The position numbers were made by a program, and so were the translations under genes. Shown one piece after another: positions 22,785 to 31,950 of a stretch of DNA of 64,000 nucleotides. The DNA is taken from the NCBI GenBank assembly GCA_036784855.1, contig JAZDSV010000025.1:62001-126000 (forward strand). Reading direction: 5' to 3'. This stretch comes from Aphelidium insulamus (Eukaryota > Aphelidiomycota > Aphelidea > Aphelidiaceae). Every line of letters begins with the position of its first letter. Positions within the stretch are counted from its first letter, which is position 1. Below the pieces are notes generated by a model. The model was given only the letters and a program-made list of their open reading frames with translations. It was not told the DNA's origin and searched no databases.

Positions 22785-23088
22785 ATACAGCTATCATCAA
22801 TGGTACATGCAACCACAGCGCAGCTATATAAATGGCATCGTAATAAAGGCCACTACATATATAAGAAGTGGGGATACGTTGCAATAACTTACTGTTGACA
22901 ATGCAAGTTACATATCGGTTTGACAATAGACAGCGCATACAGCTATCATCAATGGTACATGCAACCACAGCGCAGCTATATAAATGGCATCGTAATAAAG
23001 GCCACTACATATATAAGAAGTGGGGATACGTTGCAATAACTTAATGTTGACAATGCAAGTTACATATCGGTTTGACAATAGACAGCGC
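22785..23088 (+). repeat. Tandem duplication, 152-bp unit, two copies
   Basis: The sequence starting ATACAGCTATCATCAATGGT at about 22785 is repeated from about 22937 with a period of 152 bp. The copies are nearly identical (for example ACTTACTG versus ACTTAATG). Each holds TATATAAATGG and CATATATAAGAAG. No gene is attached. Confidence 0.92.
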
Positions 23089-23224
23089 CACGTGCAGTGC
23101 CTAACCAGACGAGACACACACAAGCTACAAGAATCTAACGCCTTATATTTACCTGTCGCGTGAATTCTTTAGTAGTGTCAAGGCCAACAGGACGCAGTCA
23201 CACACAGCCAGAAGAATCTAACAC

Positions 23225-23732
23225 GACGGTACTGGGTTACCGAGCCGCGTTAAGTATTCATTCTACGCTCCGCATACGTAAGCGCGGGTCGCGATAAGGA
23301 TAAGGAATAAGGCGCGATGCGATGACCTGTGATTGTAGCAACGCAATTTTTTTTAACCACAAGGTAAAAAAAAACAACAAGTTACAAGTTACCCGACGAG
23401 ATTGGAGCTCATACTACACTTTCTGATTCTTTTGCTTCTGCCTGCAATATTGACGGACCCCTGTTTTGCGGACCCTTTGGACCTTACAAGTTGATGGTGC
23501 CAGCGGAGTGGATCCGGACCTTTGACCTGGAGGGCGACAACTGAGAATCAAAAATGAATTTAATTTAATAAAATAGTGTGTTTATTAACCACAAGTTAGG
23601 TATTTATTAATTATGAATCGTCATCATACTAGTCAAAAGCCGGGGTCCACTCCACAGTCACCATCAGCTTGGAAGAGCCAGAAGAGAAAAACTTTACCAC
23701 AAGTAAAGTTTTTCAAATTTTCATTTCTGAAA
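23225..23732 (+). other. Shared upstream region of the effector-like copy, split by an insertion
   Basis: 23225-23355 resembles the region before the second copy at 32480-32620 (GGGTTACCGAGCC, CGCTCCGCATACGTAAGCG, GCGATAAG). The match then breaks at AACGCAATTTTTT and resumes at about 23715 with TTTTCATTTCTG before the ATG. The extra ~350 bp contains TTAACCACAAG at about 23353 and again at about 23586, and a short coding-like stretch at about 23440-23545 (FCGPFGPYKLMVPAEWIRTF, then stop). I infer an inserted piece of other sequence. Confidence 0.5.
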
Positions 23733-24318
23733 ATGTCAAGCAGCAGTAAACGCAAAAGATCGCCAGATCGGCCATGGTCCTCGAAAGCCGCCAATACCAA
23801 GGCAGCTGCGACTAAATAGATAGCCGTTATTGAGAAGCGTCGAAATTCGTGGAATCTATCGGAGGACGACGCCAATTCTGCCGTGGCGTTGATGAAGGCT
23901 GATGCCATTCCGATGCTCGATATGGCTGTGTACTTGAAGAATTACATGCCTGCAAAATTATTGGAGCGGCGTATTTGGGATGATGAGGGTGAAGATTCGT
24001 TATCATTCTTGGAACAGGTCTTGGTCAAACAGCCTGCGCCTGTGTTTCTTCCACGCTCGGGAAAAGATGAATTGGAATCATACTTCAAGTCTTTTGGCCC
24101 GGCCTTGATTTCACGTTTCAAAGTCGAAGAAGCGTTTGATTCAGTGGATTGGCAGCATATCGGACCTATGACTACTGCGCCGAAAGGAAAACACGCTATG
24201 GTTCTTGTTGGAATAAGGAAGGAGGGCGGCGCTACGAGGTATCTTGTTCAGAATTGGTGGAAGAAGAAGGCATTTGTTGAAGTGGATGGAGATTACAGGA
24301 GTGCTTGGGGGCTTTAAT
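23733..24318 (+). pseudogene. Effector-like gene copy A: internally deleted, with nonsense codon
   Basis: Paralogue of the locus at 32634-33757. The shared N-terminus is basic and Ser/Lys-rich (MSSSSKRKRSPD). An in-frame TAG lies at 23817-23819. At about 23903 the sequence jumps directly from VALMKAD to AIPMLDMAVYLK, missing about 420 bp that copy B has at 32804-33223. The C-terminal part (NYMPAKLLERRIWDDEGEDS...KHAMVLVGIRKEGGATR, QNWW) is nearly identical to copy B. Copy A keeps the reading frame through WWKKKAFVEVDGDY, where copy B is frameshifted. The spacing of a cysteine (in copy B), HAMVLVG and QNWW suggests, only as a hypothesis, a papain-like fold. Confidence 0.75.
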
Positions 24319-24583
24319 CAACTTTGTTCAGACCCGACAGACTTCTATGGGATCATATCCAACTAATTCCCATGATCATGTTGAATGCGAGATACTGGAT
24401 GCTCAAGAGACCTTCAAATCAGAAATGACATTCTAAATCAAAGAAAAAAGAAATACGCTTGAACCCTTGTATTTTGTATTTGTAAGCTGGAACCACGCAA
24501 GAGACGTGGCAAGCTTCGTGAATGTTGGCGCGTTGGAGGCCGACGTGATGAAAGGCCGTTATATACCTTGACTAGAGGGCCTC

Positions 24584-24624
24584 GACATTGTCCGTTCTAG
24601 ACATTGTCCGTCCTGGACAATGTC
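24584..24624 (+). repeat. Direct plus inverted repeat of GACATTGTCC
   Basis: GACATTGTCC occurs at 24584-24593 and 24600-24609, followed after 5 nt by its exact reverse complement GGACAATGTC at 24615-24624. The last two form a 10-bp stem with a 5-nt loop. Confidence 0.9.
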
Positions 24625-24914
24625 TATATGAGGTGTTTGATAAGAACGCATCAGGTTGTCTGCCACGTTGGACTGCCACAAATTAACTAGCCTATTCTTC
24701 ATTTAGATGCCCCTGCTGGTGCCAACTTGTCTCAGGTATTCCCAAGGTACAATCTCGCCTAAAATTTCAGCACTAAGTGCCATATAACGCACTCATCACT
24801 TGGTTGCAAGATGCTATCACCCCATTTAATCCCCATTACTTGTTCATATAGCAGCATGGATATAATGATGATGAATTACACCTTTATACCATTAGTAAGG
24901 CTACCACGAGCCGG

Positions 24915-24942
24915 CTCAAGCGGCTGCTCTGCTCCGCTTGAG
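24915..24942 (+). repeat. 9-bp inverted repeat before IFT54
   Basis: CTCAAGCGG (24915-24923) and CCGCTTGAG (24934-24942) are exact reverse complements around a 10-nt loop. Further GAGCAGAGC-type repeats follow up to 24968. They are 70-100 nt before the IFT54 ATG. Confidence 0.85.
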
Positions 24943-25011
24943 AACCGAGTGAGCGAATGGAGAGCAGAGCCGCACCGATAACAACTCTACACACAACAAC
25001 AACCACCGACA

Positions 25012-26632
25012 ATGTCCACCGAGTTCACGGAGGCCAGCGCCCGGCTGCTCAAGCCGTATGTGCAGCGCACACCACTGACACCCAAACTGCTATCTCGGCC
25101 GCCATTCCGCTACCTGCACGACCTGATCACCGAGCTCATTGGGAACAGTGGCTTTTGCCGCGGTCTGTACAGCGCCCACGAATCGGACAGTGCCAACATC
25201 ACCGACAAGGAGTCCAAGATTGCATTCCTGCAAAAGTTCATTGACTCCTGCACGGAGGCTGCGTCCTCGGCGTCGGTGTCAGGTGTCCCGCCTCCCGTCA
25301 GGCCGGCCAAGATTGTGGCGGGTCTGGACCCCGAGGACACCAATGCATTCCTGCAGTGGGTTGTCAATGAACTAGTGGCCAAGAATGTGGACTCTGCCGC
25401 CGCCGTCGCCCGTGTGACCGGCCGCAGTGACACTGCTGCACCCACAAAGGCCAAGTCTACGGAGAAGATTTCTGGTGGCAATACAACTGACTCTGCCAGG
25501 TACCATATATTATACGCGCATCTATCTATGATAGTTCAAAATATGGACAGGCCAACCACTGCAGCCGTCAGGTCCAAGGCGGCGGCGACAGGAAAAAAGA
25601 TAGCCAGCCAGCCACCTATAAAACCGCAGCCCACAGCGAGTAAATCGCGGCAAGTTCCCGCGGCACGTCCAACCACACAGTCCACAGCGTCACGGGTTGC
25701 AGCCGCCAAGTCCAAATCGGCCGAACAGTCCATCTCGGAGCTGGCGACGGAACAGCAACAAATGTCGCCTACAAGTTCAGTTGAGGAAGTCGTGCCCGCC
25801 ACGGTTTCCACAGGTGCCAAGGTCCCTACCGCCACTGCCGCAGAGGATCCCGATGATGGAATGTATGTGATGGCTAGCGCTGCCACTCCTGCCATACAGG
25901 CCGAGGTAAGTGTAAATATAGATGGAATTCTATAAATGACCATATAGCCAACTGCCAGTGGCACTGAAGACAGTCAGCAGCACGGCGGACTTGTGCGCAA
26001 AATCCTCGCCACTCACCAGGCGCTCAGTAGTGAGGGCAATGGTGTGGATACCGCAGATTCTGCAGCTGCCGCCATGCTCACCAACACGGCCCAGGCCAAA
26101 GAGCGCGCCGCCACGCAGAAGCAGGTACGATTGATTTTAAAATGTAGCTCATCGAGTTGTCATCGACATAGGTGGATGCACTGCGCGGCACCGTGCAGAA
26201 CCTGTCAAGCATGACCGCGCCGCTGGGCAAGATGCTAGACTACTTCCAAGAGGACATGGACTCACTGGCGCGTGAGATGGGCTACTGGACAGAGGAGATT
26301 CAAAAATTCAGACAGCAACTGGACCGGGAACTTGAGTGAGTGCACTAAAACCTTGTGTGGATGTTATGGCATTGACCAAACAAATTAAGGGAATCCAAGC
26401 TGCTTGTCGAACCGTTGGAAGTGCAGCTGCGTGAGATCGATGCTCAGATTGAAGAAAAGGCGAGAATACATGTCTGCATTACAGTATTACAATACGCACT
26501 AAAACACAACAGGTGTTGGCGGTGGAAGAGTTGCGGGTTAAAGTCGCGCAGAACGAGCGCGTGATGCAAGACCGTCTGCAGCGTCTGGTTGGAGCCTCCG
26601 TGCCACTAACTGGAATATTTGCTGGCAACTGA
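25012..26632 (+). CDS. Intraflagellar transport protein IFT54 (TRAF3IP1/MIP-T3)
   Basis: Component of IFT-B, needed to assemble cilia/flagella. Six exons join in phase (25012-25499, 25551-25905, 25948-26124, 26172-26335, 26390-26459, 26513-26632), giving 457 aa. The N-terminal CH-like domain is diagnostic: TPKLLSRPPFRYLHDLITEL, GFCRGLY, DKESKIAFLQKFID, RPAKIVAGLDPEDTNAFLQ. A basic, Ala/Ser/Lys/Pro-rich middle (about 140-300) is the expected tubulin-binding/disordered part. The C-terminus (about 330-457) is a coiled coil (DYFQEDMDSLAREMGYW, KLLVEPLEVQLREIDAQIEEK), the IFT20-binding region. The intron at 26460-26512 uses a GC donor (AAG|GCGAGA). It strongly implies a flagellated stage. Confidence 0.92.
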
Positions 26633-26725
26633 TAAATGATACACTGTGTTATAAGACACCTTGCACTCTGTGCTCTATAGTATCGAATCTATACATGTCT
26701 CAACGCTGCAAAATACAGATTAGAA

Positions 26726-27782
26726 TCATTTATTGGAGTTGGCAGCCTGTGCAAGCGCGATGGCGCTGTCGCCAGTGCCCCACAGCGAGGTGAAGGCGCG
26801 ATACTCGTCGTCTTCTTCATACTTGTCCTGACAGATTGCTGGACTGGTAGCCCGCTTCATCTCCCGTATCAAACGCCGCCCACTGTCACTGTCTGCGCAG
26901 TAGGGCTGCAGCGCGCTCCTCATCACCGCCTCTCTCCACGCGGGTTCCTCCATTGTGAGTTCCACAGCTGCTGGTGGTATGAGTGCGTCTGCAAGTCCGA
27001 GTGACACGGCATGCGCGCCGTCCACCCGCGTCATATCACACAGGAGACGCAGGGCTGTTGGTTGGCCGCACAGTGCCGTCAGACGAGATGCGCCGCCCCA
27101 GCCGGGAGTGACACCCATGCGTCGCTGTACGAACTGTATGCGAGCATGTGGCGCCATCATCGCTCTCAAATCGCACCCGACAGCCAGTTCGGCGCCGCCG
27201 CCCATCGCCCAGCCTGATCAATAGTTTAATGAGTGCGTGCGTGGGTGTCGCCACCCTCACTGACCGTGAATAACAGCCATTGAGATGAGTGGAAGTCGGC
27301 GTAGTCGAGACAGCGTGTCCCGCATGACCACGCTCATCATGGCACCAAAGTGGGGAGTCTGCATCGCGGCCGGGGCAGCCGACAGATCTTTGTAGCGGTT
27401 AATATGTGTCGCAGTGCCTAGCGATAGCGCACTTGCCGACACCCGTGCAAAAGCTCCGGGACTCCAGGCTGCCTCTCAGCACCAGACAGCTGTGTGTGGC
27501 GGCATTTGCCTTGTCACCACCGTCAGAATATATGGACTCGAGGTGGTCGACGCACTCTCCCAGCTGCACCATCATGCAGGGGGTGAAGGCATTGTGTCGG
27601 CGTGGATTCGACAGTGTGATCTGCGCCACACCGGGCAAACTGTCCAAGTCCAGGTCCACCCGGGGTGTGGCGGTGGGCAGCGCGGAATGGGTGAGCTTAC
27701 CGGACTGCGCCACAACCGGCGCCACAACCGGCGCCAGACTGCTGAGATATGCACGCGCTTCTGCAACATGTGCTCGCAGCAT
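26726..27782 (-). CDS. Enoyl-CoA hydratase/isomerase family protein, ECHDC1-like
   Basis: Crotonase-fold enzyme. Three exons: from 27782 (MLRAHVAEARAYLSSL) through ITLSNPRRHNAFTPCMM and LVLRGSLESRSFCTGVG; then DLSAAPAA...SRLRRLPLISMAVIHG; then WAMGGGAELAVGCDLRAM...RIQFVQRRMGVTPGWGGASRL to the stop at 26726. The oxyanion-hole segments (FCTGVG...D and GGGAELAVGCD) and the MGVTPGWGGASRL block match ethylmalonyl-CoA decarboxylase (ECHDC1)-type members better than mitochondrial enoyl-CoA hydratase. ECHDC1 removes methylmalonyl/ethylmalonyl-CoA side products of acetyl-CoA carboxylase. The N-terminus could be a weak mitochondrial presequence. Substrate assignment is inferred. Confidence 0.82.
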
Positions 27783-27976
27783 TTGGAAATTTGGAGCAAT
27801 TTACTAGGCAAGCATGTATGTAGATCCGGAGCTGTCAAATGTTGCCAGCTCTCAATTGAAGTTCTCTCTGGGCATTAACAGAGGTGTTGCTAAATTTGAA
27901 TCTCCGACTGATTTTTCAAACTCCATTCGGTGGCGCAGAACATTCCACTCGCGACGCCGCATTTTGAGGTCTGCGA

Positions 27977-27984
27977 TATAAAAG
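27977..27984 (+). promoter_or_regulatory. TATA box of the first cysteine-rich gene
   Basis: TATAAAAG lies 49 nt before the ATG at 28026. Confidence 0.6.
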
Positions 27985-28025
27985 CAGCTCAAGTTGCAGC
28001 AAATCGCACCATCACCTGAAGTGAC

Positions 28026-28367
28026 ATGCTGCGATCAGCCATCCTCGGTTTGATGCTGGCTGCGGTCGCACAGAGCGCCGTCATCGCAATCATCGGTTCT
28101 GGCCCTGAGGTCGCCCAAATCTGCAAGGAGCACAGTGGTGACAAGATGAAATGTTTCAACGCCTCCTCCTCGTGCATCTATAACGCGACCACGCAAGCGT
28201 GCAGCCAGGCAGACAAGTCGCAGAAAGAAGAACTGAAGGAAAAATACAAGGAGGTCTGCCCCACGCTCAAGACGCGCAAAGATTGCTTTTTCAATCCTGC
28301 TGTGGACAAGGCTCTAGGCTCACAATGCAGCTGGAAAAACGGCTTGTGCGTGTATGACTCTGATTAG
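28026..28367 (+). CDS. Secreted cysteine-rich protein, array member 1
   Basis: Intronless, 113 aa. The signal peptide (MLRSAILGLMLAAVAQSAV) is followed by about 90 residues with eight cysteines: IC-K, KCFNASSSC-IYN, ACSQ, VCPTLKTRKDC, QCSWKNGLC. This is the most diverged and shortest member, with the same pattern as the four other intact genes downstream (C-x-x-Y/F-...-SC-x-Y-...-KCS, then Y/VC...C, then CxWK...C). It lacks the charged K/E tail of members 2, 3 and 5. The TATA box is at -49 and an AATAAA polyadenylation signal lies at about 28400. Function unknown: a small disulfide-rich extracellular protein, possibly an effector, wall or adhesion protein. Confidence 0.75.
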   Translation: MLRSAILGLMLAAVAQSAVIAIIGSGPEVAQICKEHSGDKMKCFNASSSCIYNATTQACSQADKSQKEELKEKYKEVCPTLKTRKDCFFNPAVDKALGSQCSWKNGLCVYDSD

Positions 28368-28567
28368 CGTCCACCAGTCACCTTCAACGTCACTTTGCAA
28401 TAAAGCACGCATCGCTATTGCTTGGCTGTACCATTACGGTTGAAGATTCTCCTCTTAACGTAATATAAAGTATTCATGTTCAGCAACAATACATGCGTGG
28501 TGCAATTGTCCACAGCCAACTCTGGAATGCCACATCTTGAATCATGCTTGTGCGGCGCGATCAATTC

Positions 28568-28654
28568 CAGGGAATATTCGGTGCCACCAGCGCCATATTT
28601 CGATACGGCGTAGAATAGTCTCAGGGAATATTCGGCGCCACTTGCGCCATATTT
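28568..28654 (+). repeat. Duplicated promoter element before array member 2
   Basis: CAGGGAATATTCGGTGCCAC followed by CAGCGCCATATTT (28568-28600) is repeated at 28622-28654 with three base changes; period 54 bp. The second copy ends 10 nt before the TATA box. Confidence 0.85.
28636..28649 (+). promoter_or_regulatory. CGCCACTTGCGCCA motif
   Basis: Identical 14-mer to the one at 29681-29694; both lie 16-27 nt before a TATA-like element of a cysteine-rich gene. Likely a shared upstream element. Confidence 0.5.
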
Positions 28655-28664
28655 ATCGGTCAGA

Positions 28665-28672
28665 TATAAAAG
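28665..28672 (+). promoter_or_regulatory. TATA box of array member 2
   Basis: TATAAAAG lies 43 nt before the ATG at 28708. Confidence 0.6.
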
Positions 28673-28707
28673 GCGCACAGGCATGGCTATTTGCACACGC
28701 ATCCACA

Positions 28708-29163
28708 ATGAAACTGGCTCTGAATCTCTCCGCTGCGGCAATGCTCGCCATATTCGGCGCGTCGATCGCAAATGCCGCAGCTATTACTGCAGCGTCAAAC
28801 ACTGTGTTCACGAGCGGAATGGTGGCAGTTGCGGCCACAGATTTTTGCGCGCCCGTGCAAGGCACCCAGCTGGACTGCTACAAGGTGTCCACGGGATGCG
28901 TGTACGACGATGCGACCAAAAAGTGTAGTCAAGCGACCGAGAACAGCCAGCTCGATGCAAAGTGGACCAAGTACTGCTCCGACTTGGCCACGGAGGAAAC
29001 TTGCAAAAAAGATCCCATTGCAAAACGAGTCTTTGGATCGTTCTGCGCCTGGAAGGACAACAAGTGCGAGTACAAGCAAAAGAAGAAGCAGGATGGCGAA
29101 ATGAAGGGTAAGGAAAACGAACATAAGCCGCCTCACAATGAACCTACTGCTCTGAAAAATTGA
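28708..29163 (+). CDS. Secreted cysteine-rich protein, array member 2
   Basis: Intronless, 151 aa; the ATG at 28708 is the one that begins the signal peptide (MKLALNLSAAAMLAIFGASIANA). The mature part repeats the array pattern: FCAPVQGTQLDCYKVSTGCV, DDATKKCSQ, KYCSDLATEETC, GSFCAWKDNKCEY, that is eight cysteines in two blocks of four. A short lysine-rich tail (KQKKKQDGEMKGKENEHK) follows. The conserved V-x-G-T-x-x-D-C-Y and C-x-W-K-D-N-x-C-E-Y segments are the family signature. Its promoter has a duplicated 33-bp element, the CGCCACTTGCGCCA motif and a TATA box. No known family is recognised. Confidence 0.78.
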   Translation: MKLALNLSAAAMLAIFGASIANAAAITAASNTVFTSGMVAVAATDFCAPVQGTQLDCYKVSTGCVYDDATKKCSQATENSQLDAKWTKYCSDLATEETCKKDPIAKRVFGSFCAWKDNKCEYKQKKKQDGEMKGKENEHKPPHNEPTALKN

Positions 29164-29680
29164 ATATAAACACAAGAAGTATTCTCGGCATAACATGTAG
29201 CTAATGGATTGTGCCTTCCTGTTACTGGTGATTCTGTGGAGGTATACATGACGGTTAGTTTTCTAGTGTTAAACAGAACGGACACTTCGCAGAATTGTCT
29301 TCCACTGGTAACGTTTAAAATGGGTGCACACCGCGTTTTTCGCGTTCACATGAAGATTACTTTCGAAATGTTGCTGCAGTATTTCTAGCTTCGTGCAGCA
29401 CATTCAAAGCTGGCTGAAGCAGCCGCTGTAACCGGAGTCTTTCAGGCTTTATGTAGTTGCGACGAAGATATGCACTCGGACCACAGATGAGGAACAAAAA
29501 AAGTGAAAACTTTATAAAGTATTGCGCGAGCTTCTCGAGAAAGCCAAGCTACAAGTGCGTATATGATAACCGCTTATCGGAGCCTATAACCGCCAGGGTA
29601 ACAGGCTCCATGCTCTACGGTGTCCATAAGTCCAAAGATGGCGCAGAAATAGGGCGACAATTCTTCTTTTCTAGAATCAA
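29164..29680 (+). other. Intergenic spacer in the cysteine-rich array
   Basis: No gene is seen; short frames lack cysteine pattern or signal peptide. Confidence 0.5.
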
Positions 29681-29728
29681 CGCCACTTGCGCCACATGCG
29701 CCACATTATCTGATTGTAAGCATAAAAG
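29681..29728 (+). promoter_or_regulatory. Promoter elements of array member 3
   Basis: CGCCACTTGCGCCA at 29681-29694, then two further GCGCCAC-type words, then CATAAAAG at 29721-29728, 54 nt before the ATG. The leader just before the ATG (AAAATTCACAGTGCGCAGCA) is shared with array member 5. Confidence 0.5.
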
Positions 29729-29781
29729 GAGTCCAAAATTCACAGTGCGCAGCAGCATCTAATAGCGCTTGAAATCCCATC

Positions 29782-30321
29782 ATGAAATTTGCACTCCAAC
29801 TCGCTTCTGCTGCAGTTATTATTGCGGTCTGCAGCACACTCGTGGACTCCATGTCCATAGCAATTGCCACGTCAATGATGGGCCATGTTACTCCTTACGT
29901 CAATACCACCGACGTGTGCTCGCCGGTGAAGGGCACGAAAACCGACTGCTACCAGACGGCCATGAACTGCGTGTACGACGACGCAGCGCAAAAGTGCAGC
30001 TGGTCCAACGACGAAAACGCCATCAACCAGAAGCTGATCAACTATTGCGCCAGCCTGACCACCGAGGAGACCTGCAAAAATGATCCCCGCGTGAAGCAAG
30101 TATATGGCTCGCTGTGCCGCTGGAAGGACAACCAGTGCGAGTACAAGAAGAAGAAGGACGTAGAGGAGGATCTAAAAGAGGAGAAAGAAAAGGCGGACAG
30201 CGAGGCAAAGAAAAAGGAGGAGGAGCAGAAAGCAAAAGCGGACAAGGAGGCGAAGAAAAAGGAGGGGGAGCAGAAAGAGAACGAGAACCAGGAGAACCAG
30301 GACAAGCAACCATCTAAGTAG
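29782..30321 (+). CDS. Secreted cysteine-rich protein with long charged tail, array member 3
   Basis: Intronless, 179 aa. Signal peptide MKFALQLASAAVIIAVCSTL. The cysteine domain (about 50-125) has the array signature: VCSPVKGTKTDCYQTAMNCV, DDAAQKCSW, NYCASLTTEETC, GSLCRWKDNQCEY. It is almost identical to member 5, including the 5' leader, so the two are recent duplicates. The tail (about 125-179) is K/E-rich, probably helical, and holds a duplicated unit (ADSEAKKKEEEQKAKADKEA, then KKKEGEQKE), which makes it longer than in member 5. Such a highly charged tail on a secreted disulfide domain could bind a polyanion or wall polymer; this is speculation. Confidence 0.8.
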   Translation: MKFALQLASAAVIIAVCSTLVDSMSIAIATSMMGHVTPYVNTTDVCSPVKGTKTDCYQTAMNCVYDDAAQKCSWSNDENAINQKLINYCASLTTEETCKNDPRVKQVYGSLCRWKDNQCEYKKKKDVEEDLKEEKEKADSEAKKKEEEQKAKADKEAKKKEGEQKENENQENQDKQPSK

Positions 30322-30449
30322 TGCACAACTCGTACTGCAACCTACAGGTGCAATGAATAAATTAGTTAATGATTACCCAAGTGTGTTGAACGGTTAGTGA
30401 TTATTGTCGCCCATTTGGCTCACAGAACATTTTTGAACATTTGGCTCAC

Positions 30450-30843
30450 AGAATTTGTGCTCACCGGTAAAGGGCACGAAAATTGACGGATACAAGGCTG
30501 CCGTAAGCTGCATGTACGACGACGCAGCGCAATAGTGCATCTGGTCTACCGAGGAAAACGCCAAAAACCAGAAACTGATCGACTATTGCGCCAGCATGAA
30601 CACCAAGGATAGCTGCTCTTCGATGATCCCCGCATGAAGTATCTATATGGTTCGCTCTGCCGCTGGAGGAACAACACGTGCGAGTATAAGAAAAAGAAGG
30701 AAGTAGAGGATGATGTAAAAGAGCATAAAGAGAAGGCAAAGAAGGAGGAGGAGCAGAAAGAGACCGAGAACAAGGAGAACCAGCACACGCAACCACCACC
30801 AAATAGTGCAAAGCAACCTGCAACAAGATACACACGTAATTAA
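30450..30843 (+). pseudogene. Cysteine-rich array member 4, dead copy
   Basis: The sequence matches members 3 and 5 from CTCACCGGTAAAGGGCACGA onward, but there is no signal peptide exon or start: the upstream part (30420-30455) is unrelated and carries a short repeat (ACATTTTTGAACATTTGGCTCACAGAA region). A TAG interrupts the frame at the position of the K in QKCSW (about 30534), and the frame shifts near 30620. The C-terminal K/E tail is intact in another frame (YKKKKEVEDDVKEHKEKAKK). This is a truncated pseudogene. Confidence 0.8.
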
Positions 30844-31280
30844 AAATAGCGGGTACTTACATTTTAATTTACTAGTATAAGCCTTGAGTGTGAGACGGGT
30901 TAGTTGTCTCACCTAACATGGCTGCATACTTTGTATTTGTAAGAGCATTTAAGGATGGCGTACAATGCAACCGCTCAGTCCCCACCTATTGTCCATAAAG
31001 CTCAAGTTCGCCTCCTGCAGCTCAAGTGACATCACCTCAGCAATAAGTACCATATGGGGGCATATGACCACTATACTGACTGTCTGTTTTCTGCACGCGA
31101 CGACCAGAGGATCTTTGCATTCGTTTGGACCTAAACGCCTACATTGACACCCTCGGGTAAATTATCTGGTTTCCCGTGAGAAAATTGCTCGTTGCACGTA
31201 ATATAATAAGTATTAACAGACTAAAAATGGCGAAAATTCCGTCTAGAATCATCTACTTGCACCGCATTTTCGGATCGTGG
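30844..31280 (+). other. Intergenic spacer in the cysteine-rich array
   Basis: No gene is seen. The last 40-50 nt before the ATG at 31333 match the leader of member 3. Confidence 0.5.
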
Positions 31281-31332
31281 ATCCCAAAATTCACAGTGCG
31301 CAGCAGCATCTAATAGCACTAGAAATCCCATC

Positions 31333-31848
31333 ATGAAATTTGCACTCCAACTCGCTTCTGCTGCAGTAGTCATTGCCGTGAGCAGCACCCTTGTGGACTC
31401 CACGTACATAGCAGTTACCGCTGCAATGATGGTCCATGTCCCTCCGTACGTCAACACCACCGACGTTTGCTCGCCAGTGAAGGGCACGAAACCCGACTGC
31501 TACCAGACGGCCATGAACTGCGTGTACGACGACGCAGCGCAAAAGTGCAGCTGGTCCAACGACGAAAACGCCATCAACCAGAAGCTGATCAACTATTGCG
31601 CCAGCCTGACCACCGAGGAGACCTGCAAAAATGATCCCCGCGTGAAGCAAGTATATGGCTCGCTGTGTCGCTGGAAGGACAACCAGTGCGAGTACAAGAA
31701 GAAGAAGGACGTAGAGGAGGATGTAAAAGAGCAGAAGGAAAAGGCGGACAGCGAGGCAAAGAAAAAGGAGGAGGAACAGAAAGAGAAAGAGGACAAGGAG
31801 AATGCGCAGCAGCGAAATAGTGCGAAGCAACCTGCATCAACATATTGA
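31333..31848 (+). CDS. Secreted cysteine-rich protein with charged tail, array member 5
   Basis: Intronless, 171 aa. Signal peptide MKFALQLASAAVVIAVSSTL. The cysteine domain is practically identical to that of member 3 (VCSPVKGTKPDCYQTAMNCV to GSLCRWKDNQCEY). The tail carries the K/E stretch once (KEKADSEAKKKEEEQKEKED) and ends in a Gln/Asn-rich segment. Differences from member 3 cluster in residues 20-45 (the part after the signal peptide), where the two copies differ more than in the cysteine core; this may mark positive selection or gene conversion of the core. The leader is conserved with member 3, but the CGCCACTTGCGCCA motif is not seen at the same distance. Confidence 0.8.
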   Translation: MKFALQLASAAVVIAVSSTLVDSTYIAVTAAMMVHVPPYVNTTDVCSPVKGTKPDCYQTAMNCVYDDAAQKCSWSNDENAINQKLINYCASLTTEETCKNDPRVKQVYGSLCRWKDNQCEYKKKKDVEEDVKEQKEKADSEAKKKEEEQKEKEDKENAQQRNSAKQPASTY

Positions 31849-31950
31849 CACAATGAATAATTTAGTCTAATGTACAATCTGAATTGACGATACGTTCTCA
31901 AGGGGTTGCTGATTCCACGCCACACATTTCTACGTCTGCAATCACAATTC

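Larger units (their letters stand above)
24319..25011 (+). other. Intergenic with inverted repeats upstream of IFT54
   Basis: No gene is seen. After the 3' end of copy A (shared with copy B to about 24480) the region holds two sets of inverted repeats, listed separately, and the probable promoter and leader of IFT54. Confidence 0.5.

Noticed and set aside
22374..23123. Minus-strand ORFs over the 152-bp tandem repeat
   Set aside because: The apparent repeats in the peptide come from the DNA duplication; no sign of coding selection.
29457..29762. 101-aa ORF in the cysteine-rich array spacer
   Set aside because: It starts at a non-ATG codon, has no signal peptide and overlaps the promoter of the next gene.
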